The notes under the pieces: generated by a model | Told to the model about the DNA's origin: nothing | The model's database searches: none | Seen by the model: only the letters and a program-made list of their open reading frames with translations | Assembly (NCBI GenBank): GCA_958453305.1 | Contig: CAUDXH010000003.1 | Location: 1-64,000, forward strand | Reading direction: 5' to 3' | DNA length: 64,000 nucleotides | DNA from: an uncultured Bacteroides sp. | GTDB taxonomy: Bacteria; Bacteroidota; Bacteroidia; Bacteroidales; Bacteroidaceae | Program-made: the position numbers and the translations under genes | Shown: piece after piece, positions 1-9,570 of the stretch | Layout of the letters: each line of letters starts with the position of its first letter | Numbering within the stretch: the first letter of the stretch is position 1

Positions 1-63
1 TTTATTTACTGCCAGAGCCGCTTAGGCTTGGCGAATTTTTAACGAACTATTGTTAAAGTGCTC

Positions 64-71
64 CAAAGATA
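64..71 (-). promoter_or_regulatory. Minus-strand promoter -7 element firing out of the window
   Basis: The minus strand reads TATCTTTG here, a perfect Bacteroides -7 element (TAnnTTTG), with a start site expected near position 57. It lies just beyond the end of the hybrid regulator gene and points off the left edge, so it probably serves a gene outside the window. Positions 1-112 hold no gene that I can see. A short inverted repeat (tttttc/gaaaaa, about 98-113) could end the regulator transcript weakly. Confidence 0.4.
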
Positions 72-112
72 TAATCTTTTTAGGGGAATCAGCCGGTTTT
101 TCTGAAGAAAAA

Positions 113-2863
113 TTACCGTATACGTTTCAGGTAATCGGTAGGACTTTCTCCAAAGAATTCCTTAAAGCAGCGTGTAAAATAAGAAGGTGATGAAAATCCC
201 ACCTCGTAAGTTACTTCTGCGATACTTTTTTCGGTCGCTGCTAAGAGTGAAGCTGCCTTCTTTAAGCGGGCTATACGCAAGAGCTCATTGGGGGCATATC
301 CGGTAAGTGCTTTCGTCTTGCGGTATAGCTGTACCCGACTGAATCCGAGTGCTGCTCCTAAATCTTCCACATTGGTATCTGGGTTACTTAACTGTTTTTC
401 TATTTCTTTGCGCAGTTTGTCTACAAACCCTTTATCGGTTTCGTTTAGCTGAGGTTTCGAGACCGTTCCGGTTTGGTCAGTGAAGAAGTTCTGCAGCCTC
501 AAGTGATTTTCTATCAGGTTCTGCAGTCTTGCCTTCAGTATTTTTCCATTAAACGGTTTGGTCAGGTAAGAGTCAGCTCCGCATTCATATCCTTTGATTT
601 TTTGCTCATCCATGGTATATGCTGTGAGCATGATAACCGGTATGTGTGAAGTCTGCATTTCTGTTTTCAGTTTGCGGCAACATTCCATTCCGTCCATGAC
701 AGGCATCATAACATCGCAGATGATGGCATCGGGCACATATTTCAGAGCAAGTCTTAATCCTTCTAATCCGTTTTCGGCTTCAATGATGTCATAATGTTGT
801 TGCAGTAAAAAACGGATGTAGTTTCTTACATCTTGGTTGTCATCAATGATTAGTACGGCAGGGAGGTTTACATTTGCATTTTCTTCTGGTTCAGAAGCAT
901 CCATGTTTGAATCTGCATCGAGTACGGCACCTTCTTTCAGGCTTTCCGGGATGATTTTGTTTTCTGCCTGTTCATGGCAGAAGTCAGGTTGTATCATTGG
1001 AATTTCTACGATAAAAGTAGTTCCTTTATCTTTTATGCTTTCCACACGTATTTGCCCATGATGCATTTCTGTAAAGGCTTTGGCAAGTGCCAGGCCGATT
1101 CCCGACCCGGCATGATGGATGTTTATTTGATAAAAGCGTTCGAAAATATGCTGGATATGTTCGGGCGACATGCCTGTACCTGTATCGCTGACCAAAAGTC
1201 TGAGCCAAGGAGACTCGTTGTGTTGGAAGGTAGTCAGGTTGATTTCTATCTGTCCGTTTTCGGGAGTAAATTTAAAAGCATTCGATAATAGATTGTATAA
1301 GATGCGCTCCAACTTTTCAGCATCGGCAGTCAGGGTATATTCTTTGCTGTCTCCGGTTACGGAAAGATTAAAATGGATATGCTTTCGGTAAGATAAAGTT
1401 CGGAAAGATTCGGCCCACTCACTGATAGAATCAGCAGCGTTAAATTGTGAAAAGTTGATTTCCAATTTCCCGTTTTCAAATTTTCGGAAGTCTAATATTT
1501 GGTTGATGAGGCGCAGGAGGATGGTTACATTTTTGTGTACAACATTTAATAATGTCTGCTCTTGTGGCGTACAATGATTGCTTTCCATTAACTGGTTGAT
1601 GGGGTCGGCAATCAGTGTAAGCGGTGTACGGAAATCATGCGAGACATTGGTGAAGAAAGCAAGTTTGGCATGAGTCGCCTCTTCAAGCTGGCGCGAAAGG
1701 TCAATAAGTTGGTCGCGTTGTGTTTCCAATTGAGCTTTCTGTTTTGATAATTCAGCGTTCATCCTGTTCTTAGTCCAGAAAGCCCGGACAACGAAAACTA
1801 GCAGAATTGCAGTTAAAACCAGAATAAGAATACAGGCATAGAGAAACATACGCTGGGCTGAGTAGCGCATGAAATAAGCATCCAGTTGTCCGTTTAGTAG
1901 CTCTATTTTATAATCAAGCTGTGAAATGTGCTCGGTCTGCATCTGCATGATGCGTGCATTTGATTTATCAACCAATGCAGTTGATAAGTTTGTCTCTTTG
2001 TCGTAAGGCTTTCCTTGTAAGATGGTCATGGCTGTTTGAACAACGTTATCTCCTCCGGTGGGATAGATAAAGGTTGCATCCATTTCTCCTCCGGCTACAC
2101 TTTCTATTCCAAATCCTTTTCCGGCTACGGCATCAATACCTACAAATAAAATATCCTTTTCTCTTCCCCGCTTAGCTGCTGCCTGAAAGGCACCGATAGC
2201 CATCCGGTCGTTTTGGGCAAAGACTAAATCGATATCCGTATGATGTGTGAGGATGGAGTCAAGTGCATTTTCAGCTTTATCCTTAAACCATCCGGCAGCG
2301 GCTGAGGCTATAATTTTGATTTCAGGTGCATTTTTCAGGCTCTCTATCATGCCCTTGTGGCGTTCTACGGCAGGGGTTGACCCATGCAGTCCGGTAATCT
2401 CAACTACATTGCCTTTACCGTGTAACCGGCTGATTAGATAATTTCCTACTTGTCGCCCTATTTCATAATTATTTGCACCTACATAAGCTGTATATTTGTT
2501 TGAGCGAATCTTCCGGTCAACCAATACAACTGGGATACCGGCATCGAAAGCCTGTTCTATTACCGGGGTAATGGCATCTGCCTCATTAGGAGCAACAATG
2601 AGCAAATCCACTTTCTTATGAATGAAGTATCTGATGTCTTCTATCTGGCGTTGATTGTTATCTTTTGCAGTCCGTATTTCAAGTTGAGTTCCGGGATAAA
2701 ACAATGCTTCCCGTTCTATTTCTTTGTTCATTTGCCCGCGCCATTCATCTTCACTGCATTGGGATACTCCAATAAAGAACTGATGCTCCTTTTGGGCGCA
2801 TGAACCACATAGCAGAAGCATGATAAAGCATAGAGAGATAAGAATCCATTGATTATTTTTCAT
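113..2863 (-). CDS. Hybrid two-component regulator with periplasmic sugar-binding sensor, fructose-type
   Basis: This one-protein signalling system senses a sugar in the periplasm and activates transcription in the cytoplasm. Domain order over 916 residues: N-terminal hydrophobic segment ending in a possible lipobox (LLLCGSC), periplasmic-binding-protein type 1 domain (about 25-310), membrane helix (about 339-359), HisKA with phospho-acceptor H409 in VSHDFRTP, HATPase, receiver with D717 in CDVMMPVMDG, and a C-terminal AraC-type HTH (about 815-916). A sugar-binding sensor instead of propeller repeats is the arrangement of B. thetaiotaomicron BT1754, the fructose-sensing regulator of its fructan locus. 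Its neighbours are fructokinase, sugar importer and GH32, so fructose is the likely ligand. It probably binds the palindrome at 9571-9624. Confidence 0.9.
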   Translation of the reverse strand: MKNNQWILISLCFIMLLLCGSCAQKEHQFFIGVSQCSEDEWRGQMNKEIEREALFYPGTQLEIRTAKDNNQRQIEDIRYFIHKKVDLLIVAPNEADAITPVIEQAFDAGIPVVLVDRKIRSNKYTAYVGANNYEIGRQVGNYLISRLHGKGNVVEITGLHGSTPAVERHKGMIESLKNAPEIKIIASAAAGWFKDKAENALDSILTHHTDIDLVFAQNDRMAIGAFQAAAKRGREKDILFVGIDAVAGKGFGIESVAGGEMDATFIYPTGGDNVVQTAMTILQGKPYDKETNLSTALVDKSNARIMQMQTEHISQLDYKIELLNGQLDAYFMRYSAQRMFLYACILILVLTAILLVFVVRAFWTKNRMNAELSKQKAQLETQRDQLIDLSRQLEEATHAKLAFFTNVSHDFRTPLTLIADPINQLMESNHCTPQEQTLLNVVHKNVTILLRLINQILDFRKFENGKLEINFSQFNAADSISEWAESFRTLSYRKHIHFNLSVTGDSKEYTLTADAEKLERILYNLLSNAFKFTPENGQIEINLTTFQHNESPWLRLLVSDTGTGMSPEHIQHIFERFYQINIHHAGSGIGLALAKAFTEMHHGQIRVESIKDKGTTFIVEIPMIQPDFCHEQAENKIIPESLKEGAVLDADSNMDASEPEENANVNLPAVLIIDDNQDVRNYIRFLLQQHYDIIEAENGLEGLRLALKYVPDAIICDVMMPVMDGMECCRKLKTEMQTSHIPVIMLTAYTMDEQKIKGYECGADSYLTKPFNGKILKARLQNLIENHLRLQNFFTDQTGTVSKPQLNETDKGFVDKLRKEIEKQLSNPDTNVEDLGAALGFSRVQLYRKTKALTGYAPNELLRIARLKKAASLLAATEKSIAEVTYEVGFSSPSYFTRCFKEFFGESPTDYLKRIR

Positions 2864-2885
2864 GGTACTAATTCTGTTACGAGAA

Positions 2886-2893
2886 CAAAGTTA
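2886..2893 (-). promoter_or_regulatory. -7 element of the hybrid regulator gene
   Basis: The minus strand reads TAACTTTG, a perfect TAnnTTTG match. The start site is expected near 2879, leaving a leader of about 16 nt before the ATG at 2863. No clear -33 TTTG is visible. The regulator may therefore have its own promoter separate from the fructan operon upstream. Confidence 0.5.
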
Positions 2894-2953
2894 TGCGATT
2901 TTTTTTAATCTTCCTATACGAAAAAGAAAGGGTATGTTTTTCATTTGTGAAAG

Positions 2954-2991
2954 ATCCCAGTCGGTCTTTGGAAAAGGAGACTGACTGGGAT
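2954..2991 (-). terminator. Stem-loop after the fructokinase gene
   Basis: Arms at 2954-2967 and 2978-2991 pair over 14 bp with one G-U pair and a 10-nt loop. It lies 24 bp beyond the fructokinase stop. The minus-strand sequence after the stem is only moderately T-rich (ctttc), so this may be a weak terminator or an RNA-stabilising 3' hairpin. Confidence 0.5.
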
Positions 2992-3015
2992 AAAATGGGG
3001 TATCAAGACCGATTG

Positions 3016-3915
3016 TTATTCTGCTTTTTCTTTCAGATAGTCGGGCAAAATAGGCATTGCTCCGTTTTGTGTACATACATAAGCAGAGACTTCAACAGCT
3101 AATTTGTGTGCTTCGTGTACAGGTTTTCCTTTCAGAATAGACGAAACAAAAGCTGCGGTAAAAGAATCACCGGCTCCAACCGTATCGGCTACTGTTACTT
3201 TTGGGGTCTCTACAAAAGAAACGCTACCGGGGGTGAAGACATAACTTCCGTTTACTCCGCAGGTAAGAATCAGCATCTTCAGGTTATACTTGGCAAGTAA
3301 GATCCAGCATTTGTCTTGCAGGTCAATTCCGGGGTATCCGAACATGCGGCTTACTGTGACAAGTTCTTCGTCATTGATTTTTAAAATGTTGCACTTCTTG
3401 AAAGAATTACATAGAATCTCTTTTGTATAGAATCCCTGGCGAAGATTGATGTCGAAAATCTTCAGTGTGTCTTCTGTATCGGGCATATCGTCTAGAAAGC
3501 GGTTGATCGTGTTACGTGAAACTACGCTGCGTTGCCCCAGTGAGCCAAAGCAAATAGCTTTCGTTTGTTTAGCGAGTCCCTGTAAAGCAGGTGTGTAAGG
3601 AATATTGTCCCACGCTACCCCTTCTTTTATATCATAGCATGGGATTCCTTCTGCATCTAGTTCTACCTGTACGGTTCCTGTAGGGTAAGGAACCGTTTCA
3701 ATCATTGCATTCAGTTGTTTTTCCCGGAAGTTTTCCAGAATTTCCATACCTAATTTATCTTCACCCACTGCGCTGACAACTCGGCTGTTTAATCCGAATT
3801 GAGAAGCATGATAAGCAAAATTGGCGGGAGCACCTCCTATTTTCTTACCTTCAGGAAGAACATCCCACAAGGCTTCGCCCATTCCTACTACTATGTTACT
3901 ATTCATTGTTATCAT
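3016..3915 (-). CDS. Fructokinase, PfkB family
   Basis: This ATP-dependent sugar kinase (299 aa) would convert incoming fructose to fructose 6-phosphate in the cytoplasm. PfkB/ribokinase signatures are clear: the sugar-binding GGAPANFAYHASQFG near residues 27-41 and the C-terminal DTVGAGDSFTAAF with catalytic base D250. The length is normal for the family. It lies 26 bp downstream of the MFS importer and follows GH32, which matches the order of fructan loci such as BT1757-BT1759. The reading frame allows ATG at 3915 or at 3906 (MNSNIVVGMGE); the second is equally plausible. Confidence 0.9.
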   Translation of the reverse strand: MITMNSNIVVGMGEALWDVLPEGKKIGGAPANFAYHASQFGLNSRVVSAVGEDKLGMEILENFREKQLNAMIETVPYPTGTVQVELDAEGIPCYDIKEGVAWDNIPYTPALQGLAKQTKAICFGSLGQRSVVSRNTINRFLDDMPDTEDTLKIFDINLRQGFYTKEILCNSFKKCNILKINDEELVTVSRMFGYPGIDLQDKCWILLAKYNLKMLILTCGVNGSYVFTPGSVSFVETPKVTVADTVGAGDSFTAAFVSSILKGKPVHEAHKLAVEVSAYVCTQNGAMPILPDYLKEKAE

Positions 3916-3941
3916 GATTTTAGTTATTATAAAGTTAATGA

Positions 3942-5105
3942 TTATTTTTTAATTTTCCAAGTGTAATATAGCAAGTAAATAACTCCGACGGTCATGACGG
4001 CTATTGCTCCTTGTTGCCCGATGGCATCACTGGCAAATCCCATGAGAAGCGGAAATACCGTACCTCCGAATAATCCCATAATCATCAGTCCCGATACTTC
4101 GTTCTTTTTGTCGGGTTCGGCAAAAAGAGCTTGTGAGAAAATGATGGGGAAAACATTAGAGTTACCGAAGCCTATCAGTGCAATGCAGATGTATATAACA
4201 CTCAGTGAACTTGAAACAAACAGTCCGCTTGCGGCAAGGAGCATGCAAATTACACTGATGAAAAAGAACGTTTTTGCGTGAAGCCGGCGTAATATAAAAG
4301 CTCCGGAAAAGCATCCGAGTGTACGGAAAATAAAATACAGGCTGGTAGCAAATCCGGCTTCGGCCAAACTCATGCCCGTGCGTTCCATTAAAATTTTAGG
4401 AGCTGTGGTATTGGTTCCCACGTCAATACCTACATGGCACATGATACCAAGGAAAGAGAGCAGGATAAACGGCTTGCCTAGCAATTTCAAGCAGTCGGCA
4501 AATCCTGAGGCCTGATCCGCTTTTTCTTCCTCGATGGGAGTAGAAGCCAAAAGCAGCACGGCAAAGATGGCTACAATCATATAGATAGGGAAAAGAATGC
4601 GCCAACCCAGCCCGAATGTCGGAATAGCTTGCAAGCTTCCCCACATGGCGAGGTAAGGAGCAAGGAATGAGGCAATGGCTTTGACAAACTGTCCGAAAGT
4701 CAGCGTACTGGCCAGCCGGTCGCCTGAGATAATGTTGCTTAATAGCGGGTTAAGCGAAGTCTGCATCAGTGCGTTGCCGATTCCTAAAAGAGAGAATGAG
4801 CAGAGCATAATGCCGTAACTGTCGCCAAAAACCGGAATCAGCAGCGAAGCAAATGTAACCAGCAGGCTGAGTAGTACCGTTTTCTTTCTTCCTATTTTGT
4901 TCATGAGAATACCTGTTGGTACAGAAAAAATCAAGAACCAGAAAAACACGAGTGAAGGAAAAATATTAGCTTCCGAGTCACTTAAGTTCAAATCTTCTTT
5001 CACATAATTTGAAGCGATGCCTACCAGATCAACAAATCCCATGGCAAAGAAGCATAGCATAATAGGAAGAAGTTTGGCATATTTAAGTTTTGTATCCATA
5101 GTCAT
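3942..5105 (-). CDS. MFS sugar/H+ symporter (FucP-like), probable fructose importer
   Basis: This inner-membrane permease of 387 aa has about twelve hydrophobic helices and the family loop MNKIGRKKTVLL between helices 2 and 3. The gene order suggests a fructose importer feeding the fructokinase 26 bp downstream, as with BT1758 in B. thetaiotaomicron. GH32 lies upstream and a stem-loop separates the two genes. ATG at 5105 and at 5099 are both possible starts. Substrate is inferred from neighbours; glucose/galactose permeases share the same fold. Confidence 0.85.
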   Translation of the reverse strand: MTMDTKLKYAKLLPIMLCFFAMGFVDLVGIASNYVKEDLNLSDSEANIFPSLVFFWFLIFSVPTGILMNKIGRKKTVLLSLLVTFASLLIPVFGDSYGIMLCSFSLLGIGNALMQTSLNPLLSNIISGDRLASTLTFGQFVKAIASFLAPYLAMWGSLQAIPTFGLGWRILFPIYMIVAIFAVLLLASTPIEEEKADQASGFADCLKLLGKPFILLSFLGIMCHVGIDVGTNTTAPKILMERTGMSLAEAGFATSLYFIFRTLGCFSGAFILRRLHAKTFFFISVICMLLAASGLFVSSSLSVIYICIALIGFGNSNVFPIIFSQALFAEPDKKNEVSGLMIMGLFGGTVFPLLMGFASDAIGQQGAIAVMTVGVIYLLYYTWKIKK

Positions 5106-5142
5106 TATTATAAGTAAGATAAATATATTTGTTGGGTAGTTT

Positions 5143-5186
5143 GATACGGCAAATTCGACTGATTTTTTCTTCGAACCTGCCGTATC
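5143..5186 (-). other. Intercistronic stem-loop between GH32 and the importer
   Basis: Arms 5143-5158 and 5171-5186 (gatacggca...tgccgtatc) pair over 16 positions with two mismatches around a 12-nt loop. There is no T-run directly after the stem on the minus strand. It therefore looks more like an mRNA-processing or stabilising hairpin inside the operon than a full terminator. Such a site could set different levels for the enzyme and transporter parts of the message. Confidence 0.5.
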
Positions 5187-5207
5187 CTAAGTTTGCATTT
5201 GTATATA

Positions 5208-7085
5208 TTATAAGCCTAGTTTATATAGCTTGACATTGCTAATGATTGCTTCACCCCCTTTTGAATAGAATTCTACAGTGTTATAGGGTTTGGTAGGGAA
5301 CACTAAATTTGTCATGGCGATACGTCCTTCATCAGCAAATACCTCAATTGAACATTTGTCGATAAATAGATTCAAATGATAGGTTTTTCCTTTGCATAAT
5401 GCAAGCGGAGCCCATGTGCCGAGTGCAAAATCATTTTGATAGTTTACAGAAAGGGCTTTTCGATGTTCGTCGGTTTCCTTATCATGAACCACCATCTCTC
5501 CATAATTTTCCAGATTTATGATTCCGCTATGGTTACGGTCGGTTATTAATCGTCCGGCTTTCATGTCAAGATAAATGCTGAGGTATTCATTTTTATCGTT
5601 TAGCAGGCGGAATCCTACTGTGTCGGCTTGGTTTGGAGTAATATCCAACTCTATTTCACAAGCTCCTTCAGAGGTACTGTTCAGTGCAATGCTTTTAGTT
5701 TGTTGTGTTAGAGTGAAATTGTTCACACACATGCTGTCTTTGCGTAATATTTCAGCTTCTTTAATGACATTGGCAGCCATATAGATTTCTCCGTCCTTAG
5801 AGTAAAGAGAAAGTTCACGTGGTAAAGCATTGGCTCCACGGTATTGCTGGATTGGTGTTGCATTGGCATATTGCCAGTTGCTCATCCAAGGTACAGCGAT
5901 AACTCGGTCGGCTGTATTAGAGAAGCATACGGTAGCATAATGGTCTTTTCCGAAATCGAGCCACTTCGCTGTTTCAGGTTTACTGTCACATGTAAATTCT
6001 TTACCGTCGAAGTCACCGATAAAATATTCAGTAGCACTTCCTCCAAACATACATCCCGGGTTGATATTGACAATCATGACCCATTTTTTATGGTTGGGGT
6101 CGCCATCAACTGGCAGTTGGATAAAATCGGGACATTCGAATTGGTTAGGTTGTACCCCATAGCCTTTTCCGAATCCGCTTAAGAATTCCCATTCTTTTAA
6201 ATTTGTTGAAGAATAAAAACGCATTTCTTTATCGGCAGAAACAATCATATACCACTTTTGGGCTGGTTCATACCAGAAGACTTTAGGATCACGGAAGTCT
6301 TTTAGTCCATCGAATGGAGTCAAGATAGGATTCTTTTCATATTTGGTGAAGGTGCGCCCGTTATCATTGCTGTATGCCATACATTGAATCTGTCCGTGCT
6401 CATCACTTGCCGATGTATAAAAAGCAATCATGGCATCTTTTCCATATCCTGCACTGTTATTATGGTCAATGATAGAACTTCCTGAAAAAATATGTCCTAA
6501 TGTATCACGTGCAATGGCAGGTTTCAGATGCTCCCAGTGTATGAGGTCTTTGCTGACAGAATGCCCCCAATGCATGTTTCCCCATTTGGAACCATAAGGG
6601 TTATATTGAAAATAAAGGTGATATTCTCCGTCTTTATAGACTAGTCCGTTAGCATCGTTCATCCATCCGTAAAGAGGAGTATGGTGGTAAACAGGACGAT
6701 AATAGTCTGTGTTTTGGGTATTGAACTGGTCGGTTATACGGAGACTGTCCCAACAGATAGCCTGGGCATTTACTTGACTTACTGTAACCGTTGCCTGGTT
6801 AACTCCTTCCGGCAATTCAAAAGGAACATAATAGTCAATGCTGTCAACAGCCATGCGGATATCCATGCTTACGTCTGCCGAGCTTCCGGTTTCAAGCTTT
6901 ACTTTTCCTTCATTGGCTGATTCTTGTATAGGAAGCAATAGAAAATTTGAAGGCTTTGAAATATGAATGATGGATAGAGAGTCGTTTTTATGTTCGATTG
7001 ATAATTCGTTGTTTGACGATTGGCAAGCAGCCATGCTGCATAAGAGTGCTTGTCCTAATACGAGGCTAAAGAGATTACGTTTCAT
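5208..7085 (-). CDS. GH32 fructan hydrolase (levanase/inulinase/invertase type), lipoprotein
   Basis: This retaining beta-fructosidase (625 aa) releases fructose from sucrose or beta-fructans. A lipoprotein signal ends at C21 (SMAAC). An extra N-terminal beta-rich region (about 30-130) precedes the catalytic five-bladed propeller. The GH32 triad is intact: nucleophile D144 in WMNDANG, transition-state stabiliser D266 in FRDP, and acid/base E317 in ECPD. The C-terminal beta-sandwich (about 470-625) has the usual GSCSIEVF-like element, here KCSIEVFADEGR. Lipid anchoring puts it on the cell surface or in the periplasm. Exo versus endo action and linkage preference cannot be read from the motifs. 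Confidence 0.93.
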   Translation of the reverse strand: MKRNLFSLVLGQALLCSMAACQSSNNELSIEHKNDSLSIIHISKPSNFLLLPIQESANEGKVKLETGSSADVSMDIRMAVDSIDYYVPFELPEGVNQATVTVSQVNAQAICWDSLRITDQFNTQNTDYYRPVYHHTPLYGWMNDANGLVYKDGEYHLYFQYNPYGSKWGNMHWGHSVSKDLIHWEHLKPAIARDTLGHIFSGSSIIDHNNSAGYGKDAMIAFYTSASDEHGQIQCMAYSNDNGRTFTKYEKNPILTPFDGLKDFRDPKVFWYEPAQKWYMIVSADKEMRFYSSTNLKEWEFLSGFGKGYGVQPNQFECPDFIQLPVDGDPNHKKWVMIVNINPGCMFGGSATEYFIGDFDGKEFTCDSKPETAKWLDFGKDHYATVCFSNTADRVIAVPWMSNWQYANATPIQQYRGANALPRELSLYSKDGEIYMAANVIKEAEILRKDSMCVNNFTLTQQTKSIALNSTSEGACEIELDITPNQADTVGFRLLNDKNEYLSIYLDMKAGRLITDRNHSGIINLENYGEMVVHDKETDEHRKALSVNYQNDFALGTWAPLALCKGKTYHLNLFIDKCSIEVFADEGRIAMTNLVFPTKPYNTVEFYSKGGEAIISNVKLYKLGL

Positions 7086-7145
7086 GGTTATAAAGTTTAG
7101 TGATGTTGTTTTCAGGAATTGATTTAATAAGAAAGCTTCATTATG

Positions 7146-9485
7146 TTAAAACTTCAGTTGTGCCGAGAATTCTACGGTAAACGGACGGATGTAGCTACCT
7201 GCCATTACTGTATTGGCATATTTGTCGGCTTCATCTTTGGTTACCAGTTCGGCTCCGGCAATGCTTCCTTTTGCACCGGTTTGGTTGAGGAAGTTTACCA
7301 CAGTACATCCCAAAGATAATTTCTTGTTTACCTGCCAGTTCACACCTCCGAAAGTTTCCCAGCGTCCGTTAAAGTAATAGGCATCGTTGATATTGGCATA
7401 AGTCTTGCCGAAATAACGGAAGCTTGTCCAAACTTTCAGTCCGTCAATAATGGTATAGCTCGGGTCTATTTCCACGATAACTTGCGGAATTTCGGCTACA
7501 ATATTTCCTGTGGCGTTGATTTCGCCCACATATCCGTCGGAGAAGGTAATCGATGTTTCATATTTCTTATAGGTGGGCTTTTGGTAAGTGAACAAGAAAT
7601 GTAAGTCGAAACCCTTAAATGGAGTAGCCACAACATCGGTGGTCCATCCTAAAGTTTTGATGTCGTAATTCAGCGGAGCAGCCAAGATTTCATTCTTGCC
7701 GTTTGAGCTGTGCTGCAGGTTCAGGGTAGAGTTGTTGTTGGTTTTTGAAATGTAAGAGAACAGTGAAGTAAGGCTGAACCACTCATTGTTGAAGTAGATG
7801 CCGGCTCTTCCCAATGGAACGGAAATTTTGTCGGTATTTGGCATGGAGGCAGGAGCAAAGTTTTCGATACGCGGATGCTGGGTAATATAAGTGAAATCAC
7901 CTGTAAATCCGAACTGGTCTGTCAGCTTATATGAAGCCGATGCACTGAGTGCATAGTTAAACCAATCGTATGAAAGGTCTGTCGGAGTTATTTTCACGCC
8001 TGAAGGAGATGTAGCTCCCAGATAATAGTTGGCAAAGCGTCCCACATATTTACCGTCGGAATTGGTTACAGCAGCATTTTCTCCCCGTAGAGCCTGATAT
8101 TCTATACGAGCTCCGTAATAAAGATTTAAACGGTCGGTTATGTTCCAGTCGTGAGTGAAGTATAAGGCTATTTTGTTTTCATGCCCCTTGTAATATTCTG
8201 AAGCATTTTTGTTGAAATCATAATAACATCCGTTTCCTGAATAAGCGCGGTCGGTCGATGAAGCATGGTTTGCATTAAACAGGCGGACAGGGAAACTGCC
8301 GTCTGAAGGAACAGACTGGTCATACATGGTGGTATTCGAGGTATAGTCAATGTCATAATACCATTCGTTAAGTCCTAAACGCCAGGTGCTGTTCTGAAGT
8401 TTGTGCGACAGTTCGGTGGTAAGCATGAATTCATCGATAAAACCTCTGTTGAGGCATGACATACGGCTTTGCACGTATTCACCTTCGTAAGGCTTCATAC
8501 TTCCGTCGGCAGTCTGGTACAGATAGTCTATTTGGGCAGCGTTTTGGGCGAGTGACATCGGTGTCTGATAAACCATTGAGCCAGTAGAGTGGGCGTACTT
8601 CATGCGGGTTTCCCATTTCAGCCCGTTGTCCCATTGATATTTGTTGTTAAAACTGAATTCGCTTCCCTTGTTCTGGGTGGCGTCGTAAAGCGTGGTTTGC
8701 TCGATTTCCCCGGTGCGCATATTCCGGAAAGCCATTTCATTGTCAGTAGGCAGATAAGAAGTTGTTCCTAAAGCAAAATCACCGAATTCTTTTACGCTTC
8801 CGTCGCCTACATAGATAAAGGGAGCTGATTGGGTGGCATAATTATATACTGGATGGCTGTTGCTGTAATGATACATGGCAGTCCATTCGCCTTTTCCTTT
8901 ATGATACCGGCGGGTAAGAGCCAACTTGTAGATTTGCGTACGGTCTTGAAATGGAGTTGACTTGATTTTGAATGTTCCCGGATCGAAATCCTGGTAGAGG
9001 CTTCCACTGTAATACCAGTCGTCGGCGATTTCTCCGTTCAGGTTGAACGAAAATTCCTGCATGCCAAAGTGGTTGCTCTTATAGTTTAAGGTACCGTTAA
9101 ATCCTTTTTCCCCTAACTGGGTAAATGAGTTGACGGCATATCCGATATTTCCCGTAGTGATGGCTGTTTCTGAAATCTTAAGCAGACCTACATGGTTGAG
9201 GCTGGCGTCTGCACGCCATATAGAGTTTACCCCATGGGGATTGGTGGTATAGGTAACGGGAAGTCCGTTTTCAAGAACATTGACATCGGCTGAAGGAAGC
9301 CCGATCTGTATTTCACGCGGACCGTTGGCACTGGCGGCATTCAGCATAACATTGCGGTTGCCTTCTTCTTTTGAACTGCTTTTGTTCGATGAACTGTTTT
9401 CTTGTGCATATCCTTTTGTACAGGTTAAAGCAAGTAATAAGGCTGCTCCCATGCAATTGTAGAAAAGCTTTTTTCTTGTCTTCAT
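7146..9485 (-). CDS. TonB-dependent outer-membrane receptor, no SusD partner
   Basis: The protein (779 aa) has a signal peptide (MKTRKKLFYNCMGAALLLAL...GYAQ), a plug-like region from about residue 50 and a long beta-barrel rich in aromatic strands ending in FTVEFSAQLKF, typical of outer-membrane beta-barrels. It lacks the CarboxypepD_reg domain of SusC proteins and no susD gene follows. It is the first gene of the fructan operon and probably imports sucrose or short fructo-oligosaccharides with TonB/ExbBD energy. The promoter (9532-9539) and palindrome (9571-9624) lie just upstream. Function comes from fold and context; the ligand is not established. Confidence 0.8.
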   Translation of the reverse strand: MKTRKKLFYNCMGAALLLALTCTKGYAQENSSSNKSSSKEEGNRNVMLNAASANGPREIQIGLPSADVNVLENGLPVTYTTNPHGVNSIWRADASLNHVGLLKISETAITTGNIGYAVNSFTQLGEKGFNGTLNYKSNHFGMQEFSFNLNGEIADDWYYSGSLYQDFDPGTFKIKSTPFQDRTQIYKLALTRRYHKGKGEWTAMYHYSNSHPVYNYATQSAPFIYVGDGSVKEFGDFALGTTSYLPTDNEMAFRNMRTGEIEQTTLYDATQNKGSEFSFNNKYQWDNGLKWETRMKYAHSTGSMVYQTPMSLAQNAAQIDYLYQTADGSMKPYEGEYVQSRMSCLNRGFIDEFMLTTELSHKLQNSTWRLGLNEWYYDIDYTSNTTMYDQSVPSDGSFPVRLFNANHASSTDRAYSGNGCYYDFNKNASEYYKGHENKIALYFTHDWNITDRLNLYYGARIEYQALRGENAAVTNSDGKYVGRFANYYLGATSPSGVKITPTDLSYDWFNYALSASASYKLTDQFGFTGDFTYITQHPRIENFAPASMPNTDKISVPLGRAGIYFNNEWFSLTSLFSYISKTNNNSTLNLQHSSNGKNEILAAPLNYDIKTLGWTTDVVATPFKGFDLHFLFTYQKPTYKKYETSITFSDGYVGEINATGNIVAEIPQVIVEIDPSYTIIDGLKVWTSFRYFGKTYANINDAYYFNGRWETFGGVNWQVNKKLSLGCTVVNFLNQTGAKGSIAGAELVTKDEADKYANTVMAGSYIRPFTVEFSAQLKF

Positions 9486-9531
9486 AGCATTATGTTTTAA
9501 AGATGAAACCTAAATTTTGTTTTGTTTGCTA

Positions 9532-9539
9532 CAAAGGTA
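9532..9539 (-). promoter_or_regulatory. -7 element of the fructan operon
   Basis: The minus strand reads TACCTTTG, a perfect TAnnTTTG match, with start expected near 9525 and a 40-nt leader before the ATG at 9485. No -33 TTTG is visible at the right distance, which fits an activator-dependent promoter served by the palindrome directly upstream. Confidence 0.6.
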
Positions 9540-9570
9540 TGAGGCGCTAAGAATGAGGAGGTTAAAAATT

